A DNA stretch of 64,000 nt, from NCBI GenBank assembly GCA_965277745.1, contig OZ255837.1:2046001-2110000 (forward strand), given 5' to 3'. Origin of the DNA: G965277745 sp965277745 (GTDB taxonomy: Bacteria > Pseudomonadota > Gammaproteobacteria > Cardiobacteriales > Cardiobacteriaceae). Numbering within the stretch: the first letter of the stretch is position 1; every line of letters starts with the position of its first letter. Of the stretch, positions 25,452 to 34,659 are shown in pieces. A program made the position numbers and the translations under genes. A model generated the notes under the pieces. The model searched no databases, was not told the origin of the DNA, and worked only from the letters and a program-made list of their open reading frames with translations.

Positions 25452-26930
25452 CTATGTTCCGTCATTCAGCAGTTTTCCGATAAAGGGAAACAGATCACTG
25501 CCCGGCAATCCCTTTTCGCCTTGTTCCGCTACCGCGAGATCAGCCGCCGCGCTGTGTAACCATACGCCTGTCAGCGCCGCCTGCCGTAACGAAAGCCCCT
25601 GAGCCAGCAGAGCGCCCAGTATTCCGCTCAAGACATCGCCCATAGCGGGGTTTGTCATGAGACTGTCGCCTGCTTCGCATACCCAACAATGCTCGCCATC
25701 ATCGATCAGGATTCCGGCTCCTTCGAGCACAATCACACCAGCAAACTTTTGTTGCAGCCGCCTTGCAGCGGCGAAACGGTTTTGCTCGATGTCTGCAACC
25801 GTGCAACCGAGCAATATGGCCGCTTCATCCGGATGGGGAGTGAGTATGCGCTGGTCGTCACGCGAAGGAGATTGTGCCAGCAGATCAAGGCCACCGGCGG
25901 CGACGACCTTGTTCATTGGCTGACAAATAAAAGCGCTGAAGGACTCCCGTGCATCCCCTTCTTTGCCCAGCCCCGGCCCAATAACCAGACAGTCTGCCCA
26001 TTCAAACAGAGACGCGGAATCGATGCTTTCTGTTTGCCAGCTCGAGACGATGATTTCTGGACAGGCAGTGGCAATCGCTTCAAGGTGTTCATTATCGGTG
26101 ACCACCTTGGTCACCCCGGCACCGCTGCGGGTACAGGCTTCACTGGCGAGATATATCGCTCCCGACATGCCATGGTCGCCTCCCAGTATCAGTACTTTGC
26201 CGTGAGTGCCTTGATGCGCGGTGGCGTGACGGCGCAACAAAGGCGTTGGCAAAACAGCGCGATTCAACAGCAAGATATAAGCGGCTTGGTAGCTTGCAAA
26301 AACACGCCCTACTTTCAGATCATCGAGATGAAGCTGTCCTCGAAAACGCCTTGCTTCTCCGCTATGCAGCCCCTGTTTGTGGGCGATAAAACTGACGGTG
26401 TGACTGGCCGATACCGTCACCTCGCTGGCCGCTCCGGTATCGGCGTTCAGGCCAGAAGGAATATCGACGGACAAGACCTCGGCAGGATGTCGATTCATTG
26501 CCCGAATCGCCTGCGCGTGTTCAGGGCGAAGCGGGCCGCTTAAACCCGTACCCAGCAGCGCATCGACAATAACATCCAAAGGCTCGAGCAGGACAGCGGG
26601 ACACGGCGTTTGACTTCCGTTCGCATCGCGCCATGCGGCTCTGGCGGTTTTCGCATCTCCGCTTAATTTTTCGGGGTCTCCGACGTGCCAGAGCCTGACA
26701 TTCATCCCCGCTTGTTTGGCGAGCGTTGCCACAACATAGCCATCTCCGCCGTTGTTACCGCCGCCGCAAATCACCCCCAGATTTCTCGCTTCAGGGTAAA
26801 AGCGACGCAAAGCATCGAAGGTTGCCTGCCCTGCCCGTTGCATCAAAACATACATCGCCAGGCCGAGACTTCGAGCCGCTTGTTGCTCTCCAAGCTTTAG
26901 CTGATGGGCGGAATATAGCTTAGATGACAT
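25452..26930 (-). CDS. nnr: Bifunctional NAD(P)H-hydrate epimerase/dehydratase
   Basis: Metabolite-repair enzyme that epimerises damaged NAD(P)H hydrate and dehydrates it with ADP/ATP (cytoplasm). 492 aa from the ATG at 26930, which has GGAG 11 bases upstream; one TTG codon further is less likely. The N-terminal YjeF epimerase domain shows GLAMYVLMQRAGQATFDAL, ICGGGNNGGDGYVVA and VDIPSGLNADTG. The C-terminal ribokinase-like dehydratase domain shows GKVLILGGDHGMSGA, LTPHPDEAAILLG and AMGDVLSGILGALLAQGL. In the last region the usual ..GTGGMGDVLSG is NPAMGDVLSG, a mild change. It is upstream of the drm operon on the same strand, but about 195 bp separate them. Confidence 0.93.
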   Translation of the reverse strand: MSSKLYSAHQLKLGEQQAARSLGLAMYVLMQRAGQATFDALRRFYPEARNLGVICGGGNNGGDGYVVATLAKQAGMNVRLWHVGDPEKLSGDAKTARAAWRDANGSQTPCPAVLLEPLDVIVDALLGTGLSGPLRPEHAQAIRAMNRHPAEVLSVDIPSGLNADTGAASEVTVSASHTVSFIAHKQGLHSGEARRFRGQLHLDDLKVGRVFASYQAAYILLLNRAVLPTPLLRRHATAHQGTHGKVLILGGDHGMSGAIYLASEACTRSGAGVTKVVTDNEHLEAIATACPEIIVSSWQTESIDSASLFEWADCLVIGPGLGKEGDARESFSAFICQPMNKVVAAGGLDLLAQSPSRDDQRILTPHPDEAAILLGCTVADIEQNRFAAARRLQQKFAGVIVLEGAGILIDDGEHCWVCEAGDSLMTNPAMGDVLSGILGALLAQGLSLRQAALTGVWLHSAAADLAVAEQGEKGLPGSDLFPFIGKLLNDGT

Positions 26931-27185
26931 CAAGTGACTCCAAAAATAACGAATGAACAGCAGGTTATCGGTAGAGATTATAAGATGGGGCTGTACCGGA
27001 CAATCAATTCAATTTATCCTTAACCAACTATTTTAAATGACTTGTGAGAAGATGGCGTGGTGTTGTTAAAACGCCATTCACACGCTTTCAAAAATAGTCC
27101 AAAATACTCCTTTGGAACGCCGTTGAATTTACCCAATTGCCCTTTGATGAATCATCGAACATAACCCGTCATAGAGAAACCGCCC

Positions 27186-27212
27186 CGAGGAGGCTGCTAT
27201 GAGTACCCCCCC
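27186..27212 (+). promoter_or_regulatory. Ribosome site, ATG and C7 tract of the immunity gene
   Basis: A strong GAGGAGG precedes an ATG at 27199. That ATG reads MSTPPPSG and goes out of frame with the immunity gene because of a run of seven C at 27206-27212. A tract of five or eight C would join this ATG to the open frame at 27231. Slipped-strand phase variation or a sequencing error in the homopolymer are the two explanations. Confidence 0.6.
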
Positions 27213-27230
27213 GCCGTCTGGCTCAACACT

Positions 27231-27953
27231 TTGGACAAACAGGGACGCGATATCCGTGGATTCAAACTTAGTTTTCCTGGCCAAGTCGATTTTCCGACTT
27301 ATTGGCAGCTGAGCGAAACCTATCGCGATAGTGAAGAAAACAAGCAAGCGTACTGGGCCTTGAATGAAAAATACCTGGAAGTCATTAACTTATGCACCGT
27401 CGACTACAAGGCCCTGGATGCGGCGATTTTGCCGGCGACGATGTATTCCAAAAGCAAGATCGATCCGGCGATCGTCCTGCCCGGGCTGTTTATGATCAAC
27501 GACAGTTTTCTGATGATGACCGAGTCTTTTTGGACGGTGCTGCGGCGCTTCCGCCTCGGCGCCACCCAGACGAGCCCTGTTTCCTTTTACGATCTCGCCC
27601 GCGACGCCGCGGTCAACGACGAGACCTATTACTTTCTCAATGTCTGCGAATGGCGTAATTATTTTCTCCCCGGGCAGAGCGGGGAAGGGATTTATTCTTG
27701 TGGCTATCAACGCAATGGCTACGATATCTACCAAATCCCATTCGATAAAAAACAGAACCGCCGCTATGTCTTTTCGCGCGCGGCGCTCGACTGCCCGCTC
27801 GATCTCTGGCACGACCCGATGCTGATGAACTCCCTGTTCATGTCCGACGCCCTGGTCGCCGCCCTGCGCGCAGCGGGCTTCGGGAAAATTCTCTCGCTTC
27901 TGCCCTGCCAGCTCGCCGCGCCGCAAGCGCAATCCGAGAAGCACTGCGCATGA
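27231..27953 (+). CDS. Putative immunity protein (Imm11/DUF1629-like)
   Basis: A 240-codon open frame whose first codon here is TTG; the natural ATG with ribosome site is probably at 27199, one frameshift away. The protein resembles DUF1629/Imm11 immunity proteins of polymorphic toxin systems. Those have aromatic-rich segments and a C-terminal block ending in an LFMSDALVAALRAAGFGKIL-like pattern, which is present here. DETYYFLNVCEWRNYFLPGQ and YDIYQIPFDKKQNRRYVF fit the same fold. Its stop overlaps the start of the RTX/AHH protein (ATGA), the tight coupling expected of an immunity-toxin pair. The cognate activity to neutralise would be the nuclease-like domain of the neighbour (inference). 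Confidence 0.6.
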   Translation: MDKQGRDIRGFKLSFPGQVDFPTYWQLSETYRDSEENKQAYWALNEKYLEVINLCTVDYKALDAAILPATMYSKSKIDPAIVLPGLFMINDSFLMMTESFWTVLRRFRLGATQTSPVSFYDLARDAAVNDETYYFLNVCEWRNYFLPGQSGEGIYSCGYQRNGYDIYQIPFDKKQNRRYVFSRAALDCPLDLWHDPMLMNSLFMSDALVAALRAAGFGKILSLLPCQLAAPQAQSEKHCA

Positions 27954-30900
27954 AGCGCAACGAGCAGGGTCATCCTGTTTTTCCTTTGCAAGCGTTTCGC
28001 GATCGTGGGAGTGCTTTAGCGCGGATTTTCGGCGTTCCCGTTGACGAATTGAAATCCGTCATTCAGTCGATCAACAACCGCATCGCCCTCTTTCCCGATC
28101 ACGATCGCGCCGCGACGGTGGGCGATCTCCACGCCCGCGGCCTTTTGGGAGACGCGCCGATCGGCGCGGCGCGGCACAAGGGCTCGCATCCGCGTTACAA
28201 CCAGGCGGTGATCGCGACAATTGAAGCAATTATCAACGATACTCACCTCGACGACGCGGGCAAGCGTGTCGCCCTGATCGATTTTCAAGCCAATGCACGC
28301 GCGATGCTGCAAAGCGGCGAACTGCCGCTGGACGCCGATGTCGACACCTTGCGCGCGTATTTCGACCGGCACAGGATCAGCACGCCGGAAATCCTCTCCC
28401 AGGGGAAGCGCTACAATGAGGCGTTGGAGCGAGGCAATCTCTATTTGAAAAGAGATGACTTACACCCGAAAACGATGGGGGATTCGGTCACGAGGAACGC
28501 GGACGGTAAATTCACGAACGCGAGCAGCAGCTGGTTTGTCAAAGGAACGGCCTCGGCTCTCGCGCGCGTATCGCCCGAAGGCGAAAAATTGGCAAAGGCG
28601 ATCGGTGACGGCACGCTTGACAAACAGAGTGTGAAAACGCTGCGTGAGGCGGTCAGCAAAGCTTTCGATGCACCGACTTCTAAGACGCGCGTATCGCCCG
28701 AAGGCAACGAGTTGACAAAGGCGATCGGTGACGGCAAACTCCGTGGCACGGCCAGTGAACTGCGCGCCAGCCTGGGCGAACTCTTCGATGCGCAGCGCTT
28801 CGATGCGCCGGTGACAGCGAATAAGGGCCTATTCCGCAATCCGGGCGGTCGCGGCACCCTGTTCCGCGACGTCGCCCATACCCTGACCCACAGCAATGTG
28901 GCCGCCGGCAACATCCTCGTCAAAGGCGAGAACGGCAGACCGGTCCTCAATCCGAAAATCACCCAGGGCGGCTGGGGGAGGCTTTTCGGGGAGTATTTGG
29001 GGGGCGGGAAAATCGGCGCCGCCGCCATGGTCGTCGATTTCGTCGATAACACCTACGACGCCCTCAAAGAAGCCGTGCAAACCGGCAACTGGGACAAATT
29101 CCAAGAGCAGGCGAAAAACTACGGCAAAAGCGCGGTTACCGGACTGATTGTCTTTACCGCCATCGTCGAGGCGCTCGGCTTCATTCCGGTCGTAGGGCCG
29201 CTCGCCATTGGCCTGATGATGGTCGCGAGCGCGGGCTACATCGGCTACAGCCTCGGCAACTTGATGCACAAGGTGTGGAACGATATCGGCGGCTGGTTCG
29301 GTCTGCCGCGCGGTGAGCGGAGTTACTACATCTACTACGACCCGCTGGCCCTCGATCTCGATGGCGGCGGCCTCGAAACCCTTGCCGCCGACGGCTTTGC
29401 CGGGGCGCTATTCGACGGCGACACCAACGGCCTGAGAACCGCGAGCGGCTGGATCGCCAAAGAAGACGGTCTCCTCGTTCTCGACCGTGACGGCGATGGC
29501 ATCATCAACGATGGCCGTGAACTGTTCGGCGAACGGGTACAACTCGATAACGGCGCCCTGGCGGCGGACGGCTTCGCCGCGCTGGCCGATCTCGACAGCA
29601 ATGACGACGGGACCATCGACGCCGGGGACAGCGCCTTCGACAGGCTGCGCATCTGGCAGGACAAAAACAGTGACGGCATCAGCGAGGCCGAAGAACTGCA
29701 CCGCCTCGCCGATTTCGACATTACCGCCCTCGAACTGGCCCATGAGGAGACCTGGGAAACAGTCGCCGGCGGCACCGTCGTGAAAAAAGGCCGCTACCGC
29801 AAAAGCGATGGCACGAGCGGCGAACTGAGCGATCTCAACTTCACCACGGAAAACCAATACAGTCAATACCGTGATTCCGTCGCCCTCACTTCCGAGCAAA
29901 TGCAACGGGCCAACCTCAAAGGCATGGGCTTTGTCCGCGACCTGCGCGAAGCGGCCGCCGGCGACGCCCATCTTGCCGACCTGCTCGAGCGCTACAGCGC
30001 GGCACGGACGAAAAACGAACAAATGAGCCTTCTTCCGGCGCTCGTCGAAGCCTGGGCACACACCGCCTATGACGCCTTCGGGATCGATCCGAAGATGGTG
30101 TTCCGGTTCGTTCTCGCGACCGGCGGCGGAGGCGGTAGCTTCAGGATGACGCTCGCGACGGTGGCGAGAATGCACAAGGAAAAAGGCGCGATCGTTGAAA
30201 GCATGGCCGAGTTCTACGAGGAATACAGCCACAAAATCGCCATTCTCGACGCCTTCACCGGCCAACATACGCAAGAACTGTCCCTTACCTCTCTCAAGGA
30301 AAGCGAATCTGCCCAGCAAAGCATCCGCGACGCCTATCAGCAGGTAAGCCGCTATGTTTACCAGGGCTTGCTGCTGCAAACCCGCCTGCAACCCTACCTC
30401 GGCGAGCTGCGCCTCGAGAAGGGCGAAGATGGCGGCATCGAGATCGATTTCAGCGCCCTGCACGACAGCTTCGCGCGCTTGCACGCGAGCGATCCGGTCA
30501 AGGCCACGGTGGACCTGAAAGAACTGCTCGACACGAAATTCTTCGCGCCACTGGAGAGCACCCCCCTTTTGCGCCAACTGAACGACTTCATCACCACGGC
30601 GACGACGGATGGCCGCTTCGAGGAAATCGTCCGGGCGTTCGCTTCGAGCGCGTTCCATCTTGCGGGCACGAACGAGGAAGATACCCTGACCGTGAAAACA
30701 GGGAGCAGCGACTGGGTTGTCGATGGTCTTGACGGCAACGACAGCCTCTATGGCGGCGCCGAACACGACATCCTGCGCGGCGGCGGCGGCAACGACCGGG
30801 TCTATGGCAAAGACGGTAACGATATTATCTTCGGCGGCGCTGGCAACGACAACCTGCGCGGCGGCGATGGCGAAGACATTCTCGACGGCGGCGGTGGTGA

Positions 30901-32383
30901 CGACCGCCTTGAGGGCGGCGACGAAGCGGACACGCTCGACGGCGGCGCCGGTAACGACCACCTTGAGGGCGGTAATTTTTCCGCCGACACCTATCTTTTC
31001 GCTAGAGGCCACGGCAGGGACACGGTTTCCGAGTATACTTCTCGTGACAAAGACAGCGACACCCTGCGTTTTGCCGCTGCGGCTTCCGGCGACGCGGTTT
31101 TTTCCCGCAGCGGTAACGACCTGGTGATCGCCGCCTACGGTGGAGATGATCAGGTTAGTGTTGAAAACTATTTTTCCAACTTCACTTATCGCTTCCTGCG
31201 CTTAGACTTTATGGACAAGACCCTGACGGTCGACGACCTCGCCAGGAGCGCGTTTACCTTCAGCGGTACGGAAACGAATGACGTCCTCTCCGGTTGGGTG
31301 AGCGCGGACACCATCGCCGGCCTGGGCGGGGATGACCGGATATACGGCGGGGGCGGAGAAGACACCCTCTCCGGCGGTGCCGGCGACGATACCCTCGACG
31401 GTCAAGACGGCGACGACCGCGTCAACGGCGGGGATGGTAACGACACCCTCTCCGGCGGTAATGGCGACGATCGCCTCGACGGCGGCGCTGGCAACGACAC
31501 CCTGCGCGGCGACGCTGACGCTGACATCCTCGTTGGCGGCGCGGGTGACGACCGCCTCGAAGGAGGCAATTATGCCGCCGACACCTACGTCTTCGCCAAG
31601 GGGCACGGCAAGGACGTGGTCTCCGATCAGGCCTATCGTGACGAAGACAGAAACACCCTGCGTTTTGCCGGTGCGGCTTCCGGCGACGCGGTCTTTTCCC
31701 GTCGCGGCAACGACCTGGTGATCGCCGCCTACGGCGGAGACGATCAGGTTCGGATCGAGCGTTATTTCTCCGATCGGTATCATCGTTACTTTACATTTGC
31801 CTTCAGCGACACAACCTTGACCGTCGACGACCTCGCCAAGCGCGCGTTTACCTTCAGCGGTACGGAAGCGAATGACAGCCTCTCCGGCTGGGTGAGTGCC
31901 GACACCATCGCTGGCGGCGCGGGTGACGACCGGATATACGGCGGAGGCGGAGAAGACACCCTTACCGGCGGCGCCGGTGACGACCGCCTCGAAGGCGGTA
32001 ATTATTCCGCCGACACCTACGTCTTCGCCAAGGGGCACGGCAAGGACACGGTTTCCGACTATGCTTCTCGTGACGAAGAAAGCGACACCCTGCGTTTTGC
32101 CGACAGCGCCGCCGCCGATCTGTGGTTTACCCGCAAGGATTACGATCTCGCGATCGAAACCCTCGGCACGGAAGACCAGGTTCTCATAAGCAACTGGTTT
32201 TCCTCGGCCAATTACCGCCGTTTCGATGTTCAAAGCAGCGACGGCAAAGCGATCGACAACGATCAGGTCGCGCAGCTGGTCAGCGCGATGGCGGTATTCG
32301 GCGCTGGAGAAAACGACGCTGCGGCGAGCATTGTCGAACAAAAGCGCGCGTTTCTCGCCAGTATCGGCGCCGCGGAGATCTAG
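27950..32383 (+). CDS. RTX protein with AHH-nuclease-like N terminus
   Basis: A large 1477-aa protein. Residues 8-95 resemble the AHH family of HNH/endonuclease-VII toxins (PVFPLQAFRDRGSALARIFG; then APIGAARHKGSHPRYNQAVI). The first His pair of the AHH motif appears as GHP, so catalysis is uncertain. Residues about 206-260 contain a tandem repeat of VSPEGEKLAKAIGDG. A hydrophobic stretch lies at about 395-440. From 461 come YYDPLALDLDGGGLETLAAD and EF-hand-like DRDGDGIINDGRELFG and WQDKNSDGISEAEEL, as in FrpC/FrpA-type proteins. The C terminus has three RTX modules (GGxGxDxLx nonapeptides near 930, 1120 and 1320), each followed by an ADTYxFAxGHGxD block. Secretion is probably by type I; no HlyB/HlyD genes are in the window. 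Confidence 0.8.
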   Translation: MKRNEQGHPVFPLQAFRDRGSALARIFGVPVDELKSVIQSINNRIALFPDHDRAATVGDLHARGLLGDAPIGAARHKGSHPRYNQAVIATIEAIINDTHLDDAGKRVALIDFQANARAMLQSGELPLDADVDTLRAYFDRHRISTPEILSQGKRYNEALERGNLYLKRDDLHPKTMGDSVTRNADGKFTNASSSWFVKGTASALARVSPEGEKLAKAIGDGTLDKQSVKTLREAVSKAFDAPTSKTRVSPEGNELTKAIGDGKLRGTASELRASLGELFDAQRFDAPVTANKGLFRNPGGRGTLFRDVAHTLTHSNVAAGNILVKGENGRPVLNPKITQGGWGRLFGEYLGGGKIGAAAMVVDFVDNTYDALKEAVQTGNWDKFQEQAKNYGKSAVTGLIVFTAIVEALGFIPVVGPLAIGLMMVASAGYIGYSLGNLMHKVWNDIGGWFGLPRGERSYYIYYDPLALDLDGGGLETLAADGFAGALFDGDTNGLRTASGWIAKEDGLLVLDRDGDGIINDGRELFGERVQLDNGALAADGFAALADLDSNDDGTIDAGDSAFDRLRIWQDKNSDGISEAEELHRLADFDITALELAHEETWETVAGGTVVKKGRYRKSDGTSGELSDLNFTTENQYSQYRDSVALTSEQMQRANLKGMGFVRDLREAAAGDAHLADLLERYSAARTKNEQMSLLPALVEAWAHTAYDAFGIDPKMVFRFVLATGGGGGSFRMTLATVARMHKEKGAIVESMAEFYEEYSHKIAILDAFTGQHTQELSLTSLKESESAQQSIRDAYQQVSRYVYQGLLLQTRLQPYLGELRLEKGEDGGIEIDFSALHDSFARLHASDPVKATVDLKELLDTKFFAPLESTPLLRQLNDFITTATTDGRFEEIVRAFASSAFHLAGTNEEDTLTVKTGSSDWVVDGLDGNDSLYGGAEHDILRGGGGNDRVYGKDGNDIIFGGAGNDNLRGGDGEDILDGGGGDDRLEGGDEADTLDGGAGNDHLEGGNFSADTYLFARGHGRDTVSEYTSRDKDSDTLRFAAAASGDAVFSRSGNDLVIAAYGGDDQVSVENYFSNFTYRFLRLDFMDKTLTVDDLARSAFTFSGTETNDVLSGWVSADTIAGLGGDDRIYGGGGEDTLSGGAGDDTLDGQDGDDRVNGGDGNDTLSGGNGDDRLDGGAGNDTLRGDADADILVGGAGDDRLEGGNYAADTYVFAKGHGKDVVSDQAYRDEDRNTLRFAGAASGDAVFSRRGNDLVIAAYGGDDQVRIERYFSDRYHRYFTFAFSDTTLTVDDLAKRAFTFSGTEANDSLSGWVSADTIAGGAGDDRIYGGGGEDTLTGGAGDDRLEGGNYSADTYVFAKGHGKDTVSDYASRDEESDTLRFADSAAADLWFTRKDYDLAIETLGTEDQVLISNWFSSANYRRFDVQSSDGKAIDNDQVAQLVSAMAVFGAGENDAAASIVEQKRAFLASIGAAEI

Positions 32384-32386
32384 CAA

Positions 32387-32410
32387 GCCGACGCTTCCTG
32401 AAGCGTCGGC
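32387..32410 (+). terminator. Hairpin after RTX gene
   Basis: GCCGACGCTTC and GAAGCGTCGGC form a perfect 11-bp stem with a two-base loop three bases after the RTX stop codon. Only a short pyrimidine run (CCTTCT) follows, so termination may be imperfect or bidirectional. Confidence 0.6.
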
Positions 32411-32719
32411 CCTTCTGTCGGGCGGTCGGGAACAGCGTGTGGTGCGGCGCCATGCGCACGCGCCGGCGATCACACCGGCGGCATTGTTTGGCGTCGGTAC
32501 GCTTTTCGTATTCGCCAATGGATCATCGCGGGCGAGAGCGCCAAGGGTTCTCCGTCAATGAACGGGAGACGTTTCGGCGCTTTGCAACGGTAATGGGCCA
32601 CAGCCGACAAGGCGGCGAACGCATCATCAGATTTTCCTCGTTCATGGCGGAAAGATCATCCGCTCAGGCGAGCGCATTCTTCGCGATGTCCCCGGAAAGA
32701 TAGGCGTTCTCGAAGCATA
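32411..32719. other. Intergenic region with possible gene debris
   Basis: No intact gene is recognised between the RTX terminator and nnrS. Open frames on the plus strand (ending near 32703) contain no recognised motif. They may be the tail of an eroded reading frame. Confidence 0.35.
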
Positions 32720-33913
32720 CTATTTTTCCCCCTTCCGCTCGACCCGGCTCAAGTCAGGCCAAAATTCGAAAAGCCAAACCAGAAACGCGCCCGCCCACAA
32801 AAAGGCGGCCATTGCCCGCGAAGGACGGGGCGCCGTCACGGCAAAATCCGCCAAGATACGTAAAATGGCCGATCCGTAAAGGGCGATCGCGCCGAAGCGA
32901 ATGAGCCGTGTTTGTCCGAGTGCGCCACCGGTGCGAAATCGCGCGACAATCGAGAACACCGCGTAAACCGAACCGCCAATGCCGCCGATGAAGGCAACGT
33001 CAAGCCCGCTGTTCTCGCTCCAGGGGGCTCCGAGTCTGGCACAACCCGCCAGGATAAGACCGATTCCGGCGAAAGCAGGTGCTCCGGCCAGCATCAAAAT
33101 CTCGGCCTGCAATGCGGTGCGCCCGATGAAGGCTTCGCCGACACGGTCGATGAAAGCGGCGCCGGCAGCCATCAGAAGAAAACCGGAAACCGCGGAACTG
33201 AGACCGGCCAATTCTCCTGAAATCGCGACAAGGACAAGGCAGGGAGCAAGGGGAAGACGGCCGGGATGGGGTCGAAAAGGAGACGTGGCTCCACTGGGGT
33301 CGAGCACGAGATTGGTGAGAGGCACCGCAATGCGAGCCAGAACGAGCGCGGACAGACCGAGACAGCTAAGGCCGATAAGCTCGAGGGCGCGTCGCGCGTG
33401 TTCGAGGGTGGCGGTGACGAAGCCGATATGGGTGGCAAGTACACAGCCAAGGAAAATCGCGATCCAGAACGAGAAGCCGAGGAGGCGTTCGCTGCGTTGT
33501 CGTCGCGAAAGTCGCAGAAGATAGAAAAGGAGCGCCACGATCCATGCCGCATCCGCGATGGCGCCGACGGTTGCGAACGCCTCCCGCCCAAAGTATCCGC
33601 TTACCCGACCTATCCCCCATGAAGCGGCGAGGAGGCGAAGGGTACCCCCTCGCGGCGGTTCGCTATTCGTCCATTGCGGGGCCGCTGTCGTCAGAAACCC
33701 GATCAAAGCGGCGCCGAACACGCCGATGAGCATTTCATGCCTATGCCACAGGGGAAACGGCACTGGAAGAGAACAGAAAATGGTCAACGGCAAGATCACG
33801 GCGTAAAGGGCACCAAGAAGAAAAAAGCAGCGAAATCCCGCGTCCGCGAGGATATTCCATGCGCCTTGCGGCGATGGTCGGGATGGCGCACGAGCGCCGA
33901 ATCCTCGCTTCAT
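32720..33913 (-). CDS. nnrS: NnrS family protein
   Basis: A polytopic inner-membrane protein of the NnrS family, heme- and copper-containing proteins linked to nitric-oxide stress and denitrification. 397 aa with about twelve hydrophobic helices. The family N-terminal block is visible: CFFLLGALYAVILPLTIFC and then PLWHRHEMLIGVFGAALIGF followed by LTTAAPQWTN, where His-x-x-Glu-Met and GFLTTA...WTN are hallmarks. Further His residues (TLEHARRAL, FRPHPG) could be metal ligands. It is the last gene of an ABC-transporter operon and overlaps the ATPase stop by four bases. Its co-transcription with a NitT/TauT-type transporter and a cupin suggests a nitrogen-oxide or cofactor-related role (inference). 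Confidence 0.85.
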   Translation of the reverse strand: MKRGFGARAPSRPSPQGAWNILADAGFRCFFLLGALYAVILPLTIFCSLPVPFPLWHRHEMLIGVFGAALIGFLTTAAPQWTNSEPPRGGTLRLLAASWGIGRVSGYFGREAFATVGAIADAAWIVALLFYLLRLSRRQRSERLLGFSFWIAIFLGCVLATHIGFVTATLEHARRALELIGLSCLGLSALVLARIAVPLTNLVLDPSGATSPFRPHPGRLPLAPCLVLVAISGELAGLSSAVSGFLLMAAGAAFIDRVGEAFIGRTALQAEILMLAGAPAFAGIGLILAGCARLGAPWSENSGLDVAFIGGIGGSVYAVFSIVARFRTGGALGQTRLIRFGAIALYGSAILRILADFAVTAPRPSRAMAAFLWAGAFLVWLFEFWPDLSRVERKGEK

Positions 33914-34659
33914 GCGCTTTGCCTTTCATCGACATCGTGAATATGGCGAAAAAGCATGTCTTGCCGCAGGGCCGAGCGAACCCAGTCGAACACGGTCGTA
34001 TCGTCGCGCCCGCCCGGGGCGTCCGGCACGACACGAACTCCAAGGATGCCGGCGCCGCGGCTTTCCAGAACGGCGATCCGATCGGCAAGACGCGCGGCCT
34101 CGTATAAATCATGGGTGATGAAAAGCCCGGTGCATTGACCGCCGGCGCATGTTTCGATGACCAGATCCTGCATGCGCCTGCGAAGAGCGACATCGAGCGC
34201 GGTGAACGGTTCGTCGAAATAGACGAAGTCCGGGCGCACCGCGAGCGCGCGGGCGATGGCAACCCTTTGTTTCATGCCGCCGGACAGTTCGACGGGATAC
34301 TTTTCCAGATCTTCGGGCAAAAGAGAGACGCGCTGCGCGACTTCTTCGATGCGGGCGGCTCTTTTCCGACGCGGTACTCCCGCCAGTTCGAGGGCAAAGG
34401 CGATATTGCCGGAAGCCTTCGCCCAGGGCAGAAGCGACGCTTCCTGAAAGATCATCGCATGACGGCTATAGGTCCGCTCGATAGTTCCCAGGCGCGTTTC
34501 GATCAAACCCGCGGCGATTTGAACGAGGGTCGACTTGCCGCTGCCCGACGGACCGACCAGGGCGACGATTTCCCCTGCGGCAACCGCAAGATGGATGTCC
34601 TTCAAAACCATTCGGCCAAGCCAATCGTGACCAATGCCATCGAGTGCCAGGGCGATCAT
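33910..34659 (-). CDS. ABC transporter ATPase, NitT/TauT type
   Basis: A 249-aa ATPase starting at MIALALDGIGHDW (34659), which overlaps the permease stop by four bases. The motifs are Walker A VGPSGSGKSTLVQIAAG, Q-loop MIFQEASLLPWAKASGNI, signature VELSGGMKQRVAIARALA, Walker B FVYFDEPFTALD and H-loop FITHD. The Q-loop sequence QEASLLPW and overall length match SsuB/TauB/NrtD-type importers of nitrate, sulfonates, taurine or thiamine precursors. It energises the neighbouring permease. An alternative upstream frame running to 35244 is an overlapping-frame artefact. Confidence 0.88.
   Translation of the reverse strand: MIALALDGIGHDWLGRMVLKDIHLAVAAGEIVALVGPSGSGKSTLVQIAAGLIETRLGTIERTYSRHAMIFQEASLLPWAKASGNIAFALELAGVPRRKRAARIEEVAQRVSLLPEDLEKYPVELSGGMKQRVAIARALAVRPDFVYFDEPFTALDVALRRRMQDLVIETCAGGQCTGLFITHDLYEAARLADRIAVLESRGAGILGVRVVPDAPGGRDDTTVFDWVRSALRQDMLFRHIHDVDERQSA

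Noticed and set aside
25235..25465. 76-codon minus-strand frame between nnr and the drm operon
   Set aside because: It overlaps both neighbours in other frames, has no ribosome site and no recognisable motif; more likely untranslated leader of the drm operon.
29408..31012. 534-codon minus-strand frame across the RTX gene
   Set aside because: Antisense of GC-rich repetitive coding sequence; it has no ribosome site or motif.
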